DNA of 64,000 bases from Erythrobacter tepidarius (lineage in GTDB: Bacteria; Pseudomonadota; Alphaproteobacteria; Sphingomonadales; Sphingomonadaceae): the NCBI RefSeq assembly GCF_002155695.1, contig NZ_MUYJ01000004.1, positions 186,001 to 250,000 of the forward strand. Direction: 5' to 3'. Position 1 is the first letter of the stretch; each line of letters opens with the position of its first letter. Under the pieces are notes generated by a model. The model saw only the letters and a list, made by a program, of their open reading frames with translations, ran no database searches and was not told the DNA's origin. The position numbers and the translations under genes are program-made. This document shows positions 17,694-26,970 of this stretch, piece by piece.

Positions 17694-17766
17694 CCGCATC
17701 GCAGGATGGAGACAATCTTGACCGTCAACAGGCGGCCAGCCGTGGAACAGGTAAGGAGCCCAACCG

Positions 17767-20304
17767 ATGAAATCCCGATTCTCGCTGACTCCGGCGCTGG
17801 CCGGCATGACTTCTGCGATTGCACTGCTTGCAACCCACGCCCCGGCGATGGCTCAGGCTGACGACACCGCTGACCCGAGCGCCGATCAGGGCGGCGTGAG
17901 CGACATCATCGTCACGGCCCAGCGCCGTCAGGAGAGTGTCCAGGACGTTCCGATCGCAATCACGGCCTTCGGTCAGGAGGAACTCGAACAGCGCGGCATC
18001 GTCAGCGCGCTCGACGTGGCGCAGTTTGTGCCGAACCTCGTCGGTCTCAACAACACCGGGCTTGGCACCGCCAATGCTTATTATCTGCGCGGAATCGGCA
18101 ACTCCGAATCGATCGCGACCTTCGATCCGCCGATCGGCACCTACGTCGACGACATCTACCTTTCCCGCCAGAATGCCAACAACCTCTCGCTGTTCGACGT
18201 CAACCGCATCGAGGTGCTGCGCGGGCCGCAGGGCACGCTGTTCGGTCGCAACACCACCGGCGGGGCGATCAACGTCTACATGAACGAACCGGGCGACGAT
18301 TTCGCGGGCTATGCCGAGATCGGTTACGGCAGCTACGACCAGAAACTCGCCCGCGCCTCGCTCGATCTGCCGCTGGCCGAAAGCTTCGCGATCAAGGTTT
18401 CGGGTTACTGGCAGGATGATGATGGCTACACCATTAACACCACCACCGGCGAGCGAGACAACCAGAGCGACGGATGGGGTGTGCGGCTGGGCCTGCGCGG
18501 CGAATTGTCCGATAGCGCGCGCTGGACAGGCTCCTACATCAAGACCTCATCGAGCGCGGGCAACACGCTGAATTTCGATTGCGACCCGGCTAACCCGGCC
18601 AATTGCGACGGTCGCTTCGCCACGACCGGCATGACCTTGGGCGGCAATTTCATCAGTCCTACGCTCGGGCCGCTGCTGAGCGGTCGGAAGGCCAATTTCG
18701 GACTCGGCAACGAAGCGACAATGGACTTCATCTCGTCCAACTTAGAATTCGATCTTGGCGACGATTGGACCGTCAACATCATCACTGGCTTCGTTGATCT
18801 CAATCAAGACTTTGCGATCGACTTTGCCGACGGGCGCGGCCTCCCGTCGCTGGCCGCCCCCGTGCCTGCGGTGCGCGGCTTCCCCTTCGGCGGGTTCACC
18901 ATCGTCAATCAAGGCGAGCACACCCAGTTCACGCAGGAAATCAAGTTCACCGGTTCGATTGGGGATGGACTGATCGACGTGGTGGGCGGGGTGTTCTACT
19001 TCCACGAGGACAACCGCACCGACTTCGGCGACATCTTCACGCTCGGCAACGCCTTCCCGCTGGTGCTGGCCGACCGCGTGATCGACAACAAGGCCGAGGC
19101 ATGGGCGGGCTATGTGCAGGCCGATCTCAACCTCACCGACCAGCTGACGGTGACAGCGGGCATCCGCTACACCGACGAGGAAAAGACCTTCGCGATCCGC
19201 GACAACCGTCCGCGGCTTGCCAGCGGGCTGTGTCAGGCGGCGGCGCAGTTCGGGCCGTCGACCTGCATCGACACCGCCAACCTCATCGCTCCCAACGGGC
19301 TTGCCATCCCGACCCGCCAGTCGATCGATCTGTTCACCCCGCGCTTTGCAGTGAACTATAAGGCTAGCGACGATGTTCTGCTGTTCGCTTCAGCCACTCG
19401 CGGCTTCAAGTCGGGTGGCTGGAATGCGCGCGGTACCAGTCCGCGCGAGTTGCTTCCGTTCGGCCCGGAAACTGCATGGAGCTATGAGGCCGGGGCCAAG
19501 ACCGACCTGTTCAACCGGCTGGTACGGCTCAACGTCACGGCCTTCTGGCTCGACGTGTCCGATCTCCAGACCCCGTCGGCCTTCGTGCGGGGGGACGGAT
19601 CGCTCGCCTTCCTGGTGCGCAACTTCGCCGATTACCGCAACAAGGGGGTCGAAGTGGAATTCACCACCGTGCCGGTCGAGGGGCTGAACCTTTTCGCCTC
19701 GCTCGGCTATCAGGACGATGAATACCGCATCAACCCCAATGCCCCGGCGCTGGACGAATACGGGGTGCAATCGGTCGCAGCGCAGCGCGCGACCTGTCTG
19801 GCGCAGCTTGCCGCGGGCCTCCTGCCCAATGCGAGCGGCGCCAGCAATGCGCCCGCCTGCGGGGTCGGCATCGTCGCGCCTGACGGTTCGATTGCCGAGC
19901 CGGTGCGCACGCCCGAATTCACCATCGCACTGGGCGGCAGCTACGACATCGCGCTTGGCGATGTGACGCTGACCCCCTCGGTCAACGCCAATTGGCGCAG
20001 TTCGAGCGAAGTCGGCACCAGCAACGTGACCTTCTACGATCAAGACGTGACCGGACCGACCGGAACGGTGTTCCCGTCAAACACGCTGGGGCTGGGCAAT
20101 CTGATCGATCCGATCACCGGCTCGTTCAGCCAGGATCGCTTGATCCTCAACGCCAGCCTCACCCTCAGTCACGTCGGCGGCTGGGCACTGGTTGCAGAAT
20201 GTCGCAACTGTCTCGATGAAGAGGCGGTCGAAAGCTCGCTCGCCAATTTCAGCTATCTCAACCCGCCGCGCACCTGGGTGCTGCGGGCGAAGTACGATTT
20301 CTGA
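17767..20304 (+). CDS. TonB-dependent outer-membrane receptor 2
   Basis: An 845-residue receptor: signal peptide ending at APAMAQ (about residue 30), plug beginning DIIVTAQRRQESVQDVPI (about 46-63), then a barrel ending LRAKYDF. The ATG at 17767 follows TAAGGAG by about 8 bases. It heads the 17767-26970 operon, which also contains an MFS carrier, so outer- and inner-membrane uptake are encoded together. Unlike receptor 1 it has a long VRRGPQGTLFGRNTTGG-type plug typical of sphingomonad receptors. Confidence 0.94.
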   Translation: MKSRFSLTPALAGMTSAIALLATHAPAMAQADDTADPSADQGGVSDIIVTAQRRQESVQDVPIAITAFGQEELEQRGIVSALDVAQFVPNLVGLNNTGLGTANAYYLRGIGNSESIATFDPPIGTYVDDIYLSRQNANNLSLFDVNRIEVLRGPQGTLFGRNTTGGAINVYMNEPGDDFAGYAEIGYGSYDQKLARASLDLPLAESFAIKVSGYWQDDDGYTINTTTGERDNQSDGWGVRLGLRGELSDSARWTGSYIKTSSSAGNTLNFDCDPANPANCDGRFATTGMTLGGNFISPTLGPLLSGRKANFGLGNEATMDFISSNLEFDLGDDWTVNIITGFVDLNQDFAIDFADGRGLPSLAAPVPAVRGFPFGGFTIVNQGEHTQFTQEIKFTGSIGDGLIDVVGGVFYFHEDNRTDFGDIFTLGNAFPLVLADRVIDNKAEAWAGYVQADLNLTDQLTVTAGIRYTDEEKTFAIRDNRPRLASGLCQAAAQFGPSTCIDTANLIAPNGLAIPTRQSIDLFTPRFAVNYKASDDVLLFASATRGFKSGGWNARGTSPRELLPFGPETAWSYEAGAKTDLFNRLVRLNVTAFWLDVSDLQTPSAFVRGDGSLAFLVRNFADYRNKGVEVEFTTVPVEGLNLFASLGYQDDEYRINPNAPALDEYGVQSVAAQRATCLAQLAAGLLPNASGASNAPACGVGIVAPDGSIAEPVRTPEFTIALGGSYDIALGDVTLTPSVNANWRSSSEVGTSNVTFYDQDVTGPTGTVFPSNTLGLGNLIDPITGSFSQDRLILNASLTLSHVGGWALVAECRNCLDEEAVESSLANFSYLNPPRTWVLRAKYDF

Positions 20305-20341
20305 CGATCCTCGCAGTGCAGAAGGGGCGCCTCGGGCCGTC

Positions 20342-21412
20342 ATGATGCGTCTGACCGCTGCTCCTGCCCTGCCCGCCGCGATGCTGACCGTGGCGGCGGC
20401 TCTCCTCCCCAGCCTTGCCGCCGCCGCTGACGCACCCGCGCCGAGGGCGGCGGCCGATTTCGGGGTCGCGCCGTGGAGAGAGGCAGTGGTGAGTGTCGCC
20501 GATCTCGACGCGAGCGCGGCATGGCTCGTCAGCGACGGCGGCTGGCGCGAGATCGTGCGCGGCCAGTTGTCGCACGGGGAGCTTGATTACTGGGGCTTGC
20601 CCGCAGCGGTATCGGGTGCCTTCCTGCTGATCTGCGCCCCCGAGGCCGATAGTGGCTGCATCCGCTATGTCCGCTTCGACAATGCTGAAGGACAGCGCCC
20701 GATCCGCCTTGCCGCGCGGCCATGGGACACCGGCGGAATCTTCTCGATCATGCTGCGCAGCGATGACGTGCAGGCCATGTTCGATGCCGCCATTGCGCGC
20801 GGATGGTGGGCGGAAAGCCCACCCTATGCTTTCAGCTTCGGCGGCTCGGAGCTCGTCAATGTCGTGATCCGCGGTCCGCATGGCGTCAATTATGCGCTTT
20901 ATCAAAGAGCTGCTCCCCCGTTCGACGGGTTTCCCGTGGGACGCCTCAGCCAGGCCTTCAACACCATGCGGATGGTGCAGGATCAGGCCAGGGCGCTCGC
21001 CTTTTTCCGCGACGGCTTGGGCTTCGGCGTGCTCTTCGATGCGCCATTTACCGATCCCGAACCGCGTTCGAACAATTTTTCGATCCCGGCCAACCTCGCA
21101 ACGACGCTTGTGCGACGTGCGGCTGTTGCCCAACCGGCGCTGCCGGGTGAGGATGGGCGGGTCGAGGTCATGGCGTTCGAAGGCTTTGCAGGCCGCGATC
21201 TTGCCGAACACGCATCGCCGCCGAACTGGGGCATTATCTCGGTGCGCTATCCGGTCACCGATCTGGCTGGCTATCGCGCCTTTCTTGCCGCCAGGGGCGT
21301 GACGCCGGTCCATGAAGCCAAGGGGGTCGCGATTTCCGGCATCGGCACCGCCGATATCCTCGCGGTGCGCGATCCTGACGGCAGCCTCACGGAATTCTAC
21401 CATGCCCGCTGA
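20342..21412 (+). CDS. Exported two-domain VOC (glyoxalase-fold) protein
   Basis: A 356-residue protein with a signal peptide (LTVAAALLPSLAAAADA) and two vicinal-oxygen-chelate repeats, roughly residues 45-190 and 195-355. The second ends ILAVRDPDGSLTEFYH, the typical last VOC strand with a metal-ligand Glu. The fold serves dioxygenases, isomerases and binding proteins; no reaction is assignable. ATG 20342 or 20345 could start it. It overlaps the next gene by 11 bp. An exported VOC protein is unusual and fits a periplasmic processing stage. Confidence 0.75.
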   Translation: MMRLTAAPALPAAMLTVAAALLPSLAAAADAPAPRAAADFGVAPWREAVVSVADLDASAAWLVSDGGWREIVRGQLSHGELDYWGLPAAVSGAFLLICAPEADSGCIRYVRFDNAEGQRPIRLAARPWDTGGIFSIMLRSDDVQAMFDAAIARGWWAESPPYAFSFGGSELVNVVIRGPHGVNYALYQRAAPPFDGFPVGRLSQAFNTMRMVQDQARALAFFRDGLGFGVLFDAPFTDPEPRSNNFSIPANLATTLVRRAAVAQPALPGEDGRVEVMAFEGFAGRDLAEHASPPNWGIISVRYPVTDLAGYRAFLAARGVTPVHEAKGVAISGIGTADILAVRDPDGSLTEFYHAR

Positions 21413-22223
21413 TGCCGCCCGCCAGCCCCCGCGCGACTTCGTGCTAGTGCACGGCGCATGGCATGGCGGGTGGTGCTGGGATCCGGTGCGCGCACGCCTC
21501 GAGGCAGCGGGCCACCGCGTCCACACCCCGACCTTGCCGGGCCTCGCCGAGCGAGCGGGCGAGCTGACCGCTGACACCTCTCTCGCCGATCACATTGCCG
21601 ATCTGGCGCAGTTCATCACCGCGCGCGATCTGTCCGGCTTCGTGCTGGTGGGCCATTCCTATGGCGGGATGGTGATCACTGGCGTGGCCGACGTGCTCAA
21701 GGACAGGATCGCCCATATCCTCTATCTCGACGCCGCTCTGCCCCGCGATGGCGAGAGCATGATCTCGTATGGTGCGCCGCGCCCGGCAGAAGCGATTGCC
21801 GCTGCCGAGGCCGGATTGCGCGGCCTTGCACCTGACGGGATCGCGATGGCGCCCTTCCCGCCGGCGATGCTCGGGATTCCACCGGGCCATCCGCAGCACG
21901 ATCGCGTGGCCGCGCTGCTGACCCCGCATCCGCTGAAGACCTGGCTCGACCCGATCCGGCTGGCGCATGACGGCCCGGCGGGGATCCCGCGCACCTATGT
22001 CCATTGCATCGCCCCGGCGCTGACAGGGACGCAGTTTCCCTACCTCGCCCGCATGGCCGCTGCCGATCCCGAGTGGCGCTATGCCGAACTCGCCACAGGA
22101 CACGAAGCGATGCTGACCAGCCCCGAGGCCACTGCGCGGCTGTTGCTGGACACGCTCGCGCACCTGCGTCACTTTCCCGCAGCCGGCATAACCGATCATC
22201 CGTCACCACAGGAGCCAGTGTGA
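21402..22223 (+). CDS. Alpha/beta hydrolase (EstC/hydroxynitrile-lyase type)
   Basis: A 273-residue cytoplasmic hydrolase with the N-terminal oxyanion segment VLVHGAWHGGWCW and the nucleophile elbow GHSYGG (Ser about residue 86). A C-terminal GHEAMLTSPEATA supplies the likely catalytic His. This group contains small-molecule esterases and lyases. It starts within the end of the VOC gene and overlaps the MFS start, so translation is coupled. Substrate unknown. Confidence 0.85.
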   Translation: MPADAARQPPRDFVLVHGAWHGGWCWDPVRARLEAAGHRVHTPTLPGLAERAGELTADTSLADHIADLAQFITARDLSGFVLVGHSYGGMVITGVADVLKDRIAHILYLDAALPRDGESMISYGAPRPAEAIAAAEAGLRGLAPDGIAMAPFPPAMLGIPPGHPQHDRVAALLTPHPLKTWLDPIRLAHDGPAGIPRTYVHCIAPALTGTQFPYLARMAAADPEWRYAELATGHEAMLTSPEATARLLLDTLAHLRHFPAAGITDHPSPQEPV

Positions 22224-23524
22224 CCTCCGACCAGATCGATACCGCAGACAAGCGCAGCGAATTTGCCAAGGGCTGGAAAGTCCTGCTGGCCGGGGTGCTG
22301 GGGGTGATGTGCGGTGCCTCGCCAATACCCTACAACATCATCGGCTTCACGGTCGGCCCGCTGCGCGAGGAATTCGGCTGGACCCAGACCGAGGCCGTGC
22401 TGCCGATCACGCTGTTCGGCGTGATCGCCAGCGTGCTCGCCCCGGTATTCGGCTGGATGGCCGACCGCTTTGGCGTGCGCCCGGTCGCGCTGTGGTCGCT
22501 GTTGGCTTTCGCACTGTCCTTCGCCGCCGTGGCGCTGACACCGACGGGCGACGCGCGCGGGGCGCTGCATTTCTATTACGGTCTGTGGGCGGTGATCGGC
22601 CTTGTCGGAATCGGTTCTACGCCGGTGACTTGGAGCCGCGCGATCAATCTGTGGTTTTACAAGAACCGCGGCCTCGCGCTCGGCATACTCCTGCTCGGCA
22701 CCAGTCTTGCCGCGATGATCGTGCCGCGCCTTGCGGTCGAGGTGATCGAGGCGCTGGGTTGGCGGGCAATGTTCGCGGCGGTGGCGCTGCTCCCGCTGGC
22801 GGCGCTGGTTGTCGCCTTTTTCCTGTTCCGCGAGCCCCGGGCCGACGAACGCCCCCGCGCCATCGAAAGCGAAAGCGGGCGGCTTACCGGCGTCACCCTG
22901 GGCAAGGCGCTGACGGATTATCGTTTCTGGATCATCTGGCTGTCGGTCGGCTGCATTGCCACCGCTTTCGGGGGAGCCTTCATCAACATGCCGACAATGC
23001 TCGCGTTGCGCGGGGTCGATGCCAAGGCCGCGGCGAGCGTCATGGGCATTCTCGGTATCGGCATCTTCGCCGGACGGATCATTACGGGCGCCTTGCTCGA
23101 TCGCTTCTGGCAGGGCTTCGTCGCCTTCCCGCTGCTCTGCCTGCCGGCTGCCTCGGCATGGATTCTGCTGGGGGATTCGATTACCTTTCCGCTGGCCGCG
23201 CTGGCGGGCTTCCTGCTCGGTTTCGCTGCCGGAGCAGAGAGCGATCTCATTGCCTATCTGGCGGGCCGCTATTTCGGCATGGCGAATTACGGGCGGATTT
23301 ACGGGATGCTCTACATGCCTTTCGGGCTGGGTTCTGCCGCCTCGCCGGTGATCTATGCGCAGGTGTTCGATCGCTCGGGTAGCTATGATCCGGTGCTGAC
23401 GCTGGCAATCGGCGCCTTCATCGCCGGGGGTGCGCTGCTGCTCCTGCTTGGCCGCTATCCGGAAACCTTGCCCGAGGCCGGTAGCGATGATGCGCCGGCT
23501 GCATCGACGATGGAGGCCGCGTGA
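22220..23524 (+). CDS. Major facilitator superfamily transporter
   Basis: A 434-residue carrier with 12 predicted membrane segments, resembling the oxalate/formate antiporter-like and monocarboxylate branches. The loop GWMADRFGVRPV after helix 2 is the MFS motif A. The GTG at 22220 overlaps the previous stop and has GGAG 5 bases upstream. Its place in the TonB receptor operon points to uptake of the same substrate or its periplasmic product across the inner membrane. Confidence 0.88.
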   Translation: MTSDQIDTADKRSEFAKGWKVLLAGVLGVMCGASPIPYNIIGFTVGPLREEFGWTQTEAVLPITLFGVIASVLAPVFGWMADRFGVRPVALWSLLAFALSFAAVALTPTGDARGALHFYYGLWAVIGLVGIGSTPVTWSRAINLWFYKNRGLALGILLLGTSLAAMIVPRLAVEVIEALGWRAMFAAVALLPLAALVVAFFLFREPRADERPRAIESESGRLTGVTLGKALTDYRFWIIWLSVGCIATAFGGAFINMPTMLALRGVDAKAAASVMGILGIGIFAGRIITGALLDRFWQGFVAFPLLCLPAASAWILLGDSITFPLAALAGFLLGFAAGAESDLIAYLAGRYFGMANYGRIYGMLYMPFGLGSAASPVIYAQVFDRSGSYDPVLTLAIGAFIAGGALLLLLGRYPETLPEAGSDDAPAASTMEAA

Positions 23525-25104
23525 TGGCAAGCATCGCGCAGGACCAACCGCTCGCCCCGGTCAGGAAAGCGGTCAGCGCCGCAGCCCTGCTGACCGATGA
23601 TGCCGCACTGTCGCTCTACAGCCATGACGTCCTGAGCAGCGGGGCCCGCCCGCTCGCAGTGTTCCGGCCGGCAAGCGTCGCAGAACTCGCTGCCGGGATC
23701 GGTGCGGCGACAGCAGCGGGCATCGCGATTGTCCCGCGCGGCGGGGGCATGAGCTACACCGGCGGTTATCTCTATGACGGCGGGCCGTTTCTGCTGGTCG
23801 ACACCGAAGCGCTTGATGCGATCATCGCGATTGACGAAACCGACATGGTGGCAACGGTGGAGGCGGGCATCAGCTGGGACAAGCTCCACCGCGCGCTTTC
23901 ACCCCGCGGCCTGCGGGTGCTGGCCTGGGGGACGCTTTCAGGTATCCGCGCCACCGTGGGTGGTGGCATGAGCCAGAACGGCATCTTCTGGGGCGCTCGC
24001 AACGGCAGCGTGGTCGATAGCGCGGTGAGCTTTGACGTGGTGCTCGCCGATGGGACGATCATCACCACCGGCTCGGAGTTCTTCCGACCCTATGGCCCGG
24101 ACCTGACCGGTCTGTTTGCCGCCGATTGCGGTGCCTTGGGGGTCAAGGCGCGGGTGCGGCTGAAACTGGTGCGCGAGGCCACCGCCTTTGCCTACGGCTC
24201 TTTCAGTTTCGAACGCCATGATGCGCTGCTGCGCGCCATGAGCGCCATTGCCCGGGCCGAACTCGCCTCTGAAAGCTTCGCCTTCGATCCCTTTCTCCAG
24301 GCGCAGCGGATGAGGCGGGATTCGCTGGTCAAGGATGCCAAGCAGTTCGGCAACTTCCTCAAGGCCGAAGCCAAGGTAGGCGGAATCCTCAAGGCGATGA
24401 AGGAGGGCGCGAAGGTTGCGCTTGCGGGGCGCTCGTTCCTCGATGGGGTGCCCTTCAGCCTGCATTGCATCGCCGAGGGACGCCACCAGGGCGCGGTCGA
24501 CGCCGACATGCGCGCGATCGAGGCGATCGTGCGCGAAATTGGCGGGGGCGTGGTGGAAAACTCGATTCCCAAGATCCTGCGCGCCAACCCCTTCCCGCCG
24601 CCCAATTCGATGCTCGGCCCGGGCGGAGAACGCTGGGTGCCGGTGCACGGCTTTCTGCCTCACTCCCGGCTGATCGAGGCATGGGAGAGGTTGCAGAGCC
24701 TGTGGGAGGCCAATGCCGAGGAAATGGCCCGCCTCAAGGTCGAAACCGGGGCGCTTATCGCGGCGACGGGGCGCTCCTCCTGCCTGATCGAGCCGGTGTT
24801 TTACTGGCCGGGTGCGCACAATCCGCTTCATGCCCATGCAGTCGAGGCCGATCACCTCGCGCGGCTTCCCAAGCTGGCCGACAGCCCCGAAGCAACCGCG
24901 CTGGTCGAAAAGCTCAAGGGCGAGGTGATCGCGATTTTCCAAAGCCTCGGGGCAATCCATCTGCAGATCGCGCGCACCTATCCGCTCGGCACTCGCCACG
25001 ATCCGGCCGGATGGGAGATCCTGCGCGCGCTCAAGCGGCAGGTCGACCCGCGCGGCCTGATGAACCCCGGCGTGCTCGGACTGGGCACGGATGCCGCTGG
25101 TTGA
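23524..25104 (+). CDS. FAD-binding oxidase/dehydrogenase (VAO/GlcD type)
   Basis: A 526-residue flavoprotein with an FAD_binding_4 domain (about 40-230; IVPRGGGMSYTGGY and TVGGGMSQNGIFWGARNGS) and a C-terminal substrate domain ending DPRGLMNPGVLG, as in GlcD and alkyl-phenol oxidases. It would oxidise an alpha-hydroxy acid or phenol-like alcohol. It starts at ATG 23524 (TGATG overlap with the MFS gene); a GTG at 23521 is also in frame. No signal peptide is seen, so it is cytoplasmic or membrane associated. Confidence 0.85.
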   Translation: MASIAQDQPLAPVRKAVSAAALLTDDAALSLYSHDVLSSGARPLAVFRPASVAELAAGIGAATAAGIAIVPRGGGMSYTGGYLYDGGPFLLVDTEALDAIIAIDETDMVATVEAGISWDKLHRALSPRGLRVLAWGTLSGIRATVGGGMSQNGIFWGARNGSVVDSAVSFDVVLADGTIITTGSEFFRPYGPDLTGLFAADCGALGVKARVRLKLVREATAFAYGSFSFERHDALLRAMSAIARAELASESFAFDPFLQAQRMRRDSLVKDAKQFGNFLKAEAKVGGILKAMKEGAKVALAGRSFLDGVPFSLHCIAEGRHQGAVDADMRAIEAIVREIGGGVVENSIPKILRANPFPPPNSMLGPGGERWVPVHGFLPHSRLIEAWERLQSLWEANAEEMARLKVETGALIAATGRSSCLIEPVFYWPGAHNPLHAHAVEADHLARLPKLADSPEATALVEKLKGEVIAIFQSLGAIHLQIARTYPLGTRHDPAGWEILRALKRQVDPRGLMNPGVLGLGTDAAG

Positions 25105-26245
25105 CCGCCGCCGCACGCTTGCCGCGGGCTTGGGTGCCGCCGCCCTCGCCCGCACGCCGTTTGCCTTCGCTCAAGGAGACACCGTGACCGAGCCTGCCAC
25201 ATTTTCCGCGATGGCCATGCAATTGACCGCGCGTTCGCTCGAACGCCTGCCCGATGCCGCCGCCGCGCGCGCGGCGATCCTCGCGCACATTGCCGAACTC
25301 GAAGGCCAGATCCGCACCAGCGCGATCTTCGTGGCGCAATATTCGGGCAGGCCCGTCAAGCTGGTGGTGCTGCCGGAATATCTCTTCACCTCCTATCCCG
25401 GACGCATTGCGATCCCGGATTTCGCCGCGCGGGTCGGTTTTGCCGTCGATGGCCCCGAATATGCAGCGCTGGGCGGGATGGCCGAAAGGCTCGGGATATT
25501 CCTTGCCGGCAATGCCTACGAAACCGACGCGGCCTTCCCCGATTTCTACTTCCAGACCAGTTTCATCATCGATCCTTCCGGGGCGGTGGTGCTACGTTAC
25601 CGGCGGCTGCTGTCGATGTTCGCGCCGTCCCCGCATGACGTGTGGGAGGCCTATCTCGACAAATATGGCCTTGAAGGCGTGTTTCCCGTAGCGCGCACGG
25701 CCATCGGCAATCTTGCCTGCATTGCAAGCGAGGAGATCCTCTATCCCGAAATCGCCCGGTCTCTGGCGCTCCGCGGGGCCGAGGTATTCTGCCATTCCTC
25801 GTCGGAAATCGGCTCGCCGCGCGCCACCCACAAGGACATCGCCAAGCAGGCCCGCGCCTTTGAAAACCTCGCCTATGTCGTCTCGGCCAACACGGCAGGG
25901 ATTTCCGGCACGGCGATGCCGCTCGCCTCTGCTGACGGGAACAGCCAGGTGGTCGACTGGAAAGGGCGCGTCGTGGCGCAATCGGGCGACGGGGAAACCT
26001 TCACGGCCTTTGCCGCGCTTGACCTGGCCGGTTTGCGCGAGGCGCGGCGCACCCCGGCGATGACCAACTATCTCGCCCGCCAGCGCCCGGCGCTGTTTGC
26101 GCAAAGCTATGCCGCCGCAGCCGAGCCCTTCCGCGGCCCCGATGGGATGATGGAGAACGGCAAGCCCGTCATCCCCGACCGCGACCACTTCCAGCGCGCG
26201 CAGGCCGAGGTAATCGAACGTCTGATCAAGGCAGGAGTGATTTGA
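25091..26245 (+). CDS. Tat-exported nitrilase-superfamily hydrolase with altered catalytic Lys
   Basis: A 384-residue carbon-nitrogen hydrolase fold. Residues 6-29 form a twin-arginine signal (RRRTLAAGLGAAALA). The nitrilase triad Glu-Lys-Cys is represented by Glu96 (LPEYLF) and Cys210 (LACIASEE), but the lysine position in the YRK motif is Arg172 (RYRRLL). It overlaps the FAD-oxidase gene by 14 bp. If active it would hydrolyse a C-N bond in the periplasm. The Lys-to-Arg change may mean a different activity or a binding role. Confidence 0.8.
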   Translation: MPLVDRRRTLAAGLGAAALARTPFAFAQGDTVTEPATFSAMAMQLTARSLERLPDAAAARAAILAHIAELEGQIRTSAIFVAQYSGRPVKLVVLPEYLFTSYPGRIAIPDFAARVGFAVDGPEYAALGGMAERLGIFLAGNAYETDAAFPDFYFQTSFIIDPSGAVVLRYRRLLSMFAPSPHDVWEAYLDKYGLEGVFPVARTAIGNLACIASEEILYPEIARSLALRGAEVFCHSSSEIGSPRATHKDIAKQARAFENLAYVVSANTAGISGTAMPLASADGNSQVVDWKGRVVAQSGDGETFTAFAALDLAGLREARRTPAMTNYLARQRPALFAQSYAAAAEPFRGPDGMMENGKPVIPDRDHFQRAQAEVIERLIKAGVI

Positions 26246-26970
26246 TGCAGCACCGGAACGTGAGAGGGCGGATCAGCTACACCTCGCTCAAGCGCGATTG
26301 GGAGGGGCGCGAGCGCGGCCGAGAATGGTTCAACTTCTCGCACCACGCCGACGGCTCGGTGGTGATGAGCGCGCAGTGCGAGATCGAGGAGCCCGATCCC
26401 ACGGTGCTGCGCAACGTCACCTATCACATCGGCCCGGGCATGGTGCCGCAGAACCTTTTGGTGCATCTGATGGTGGGCGATGAATTTCTCGGATCGGGCT
26501 GGATGCGCCACGATGCTGCCGCCGGGACGCTGTCATGCGAGAGCTTCGGGCCGTCGATCGGCCGCAATTCGGAACTGCGCGAGAATATCGGTGCCTTCGA
26601 CGGCTTCGGCACCCACCCGATTGCGGGCGACGGGTTCCTGACGCGGATCATGGATGTCAGCAAGGGGCCGCACAAGCGCCGCCTCAGGGTGTTCCTGCCT
26701 TCGCCCGATCATCGCGGCGCCACCCCGCCGCAAATCGCCGAGGTGTTCATCACGCTCGAATATGTCGGCGAAGAGGAAAGGACCGTTGCTGCCGGCACCT
26801 TCGCCTGCCGCCACTTCCGCTTCGTCGACGACAGCGACGAAGGCATGGGCGGCAAGACCCATCCCGATTACGACATGTGGGTGACAGCGGACGCGGACTC
26901 GGTGCTGGTCTATGGCGCAATCGACGGTTACATGATGAACCGCTACGAACTGGTTGAGCTGATCCGCTAG
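26245..26970 (+). CDS. Conserved-looking protein of unknown function
   Basis: A 241-residue protein with no signal peptide and no membrane helix. I do not recognise a family. It is rich in beta-type segments and acidic/aromatic residues (for example YHIGPGMVPQNLLVHLMVGDEFLGSGWM), compatible with a lipocalin- or DUF-like barrel. ATG 26245 overlaps the nitrilase stop with AGGAG upstream. It is the last gene of the receptor operon and shares its TAG stop with the converging reductase through the palindrome CTAG. Confidence 0.7.
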   Translation: MQHRNVRGRISYTSLKRDWEGRERGREWFNFSHHADGSVVMSAQCEIEEPDPTVLRNVTYHIGPGMVPQNLLVHLMVGDEFLGSGWMRHDAAAGTLSCESFGPSIGRNSELRENIGAFDGFGTHPIAGDGFLTRIMDVSKGPHKRRLRVFLPSPDHRGATPPQIAEVFITLEYVGEEERTVAAGTFACRHFRFVDDSDEGMGGKTHPDYDMWVTADADSVLVYGAIDGYMMNRYELVELIR

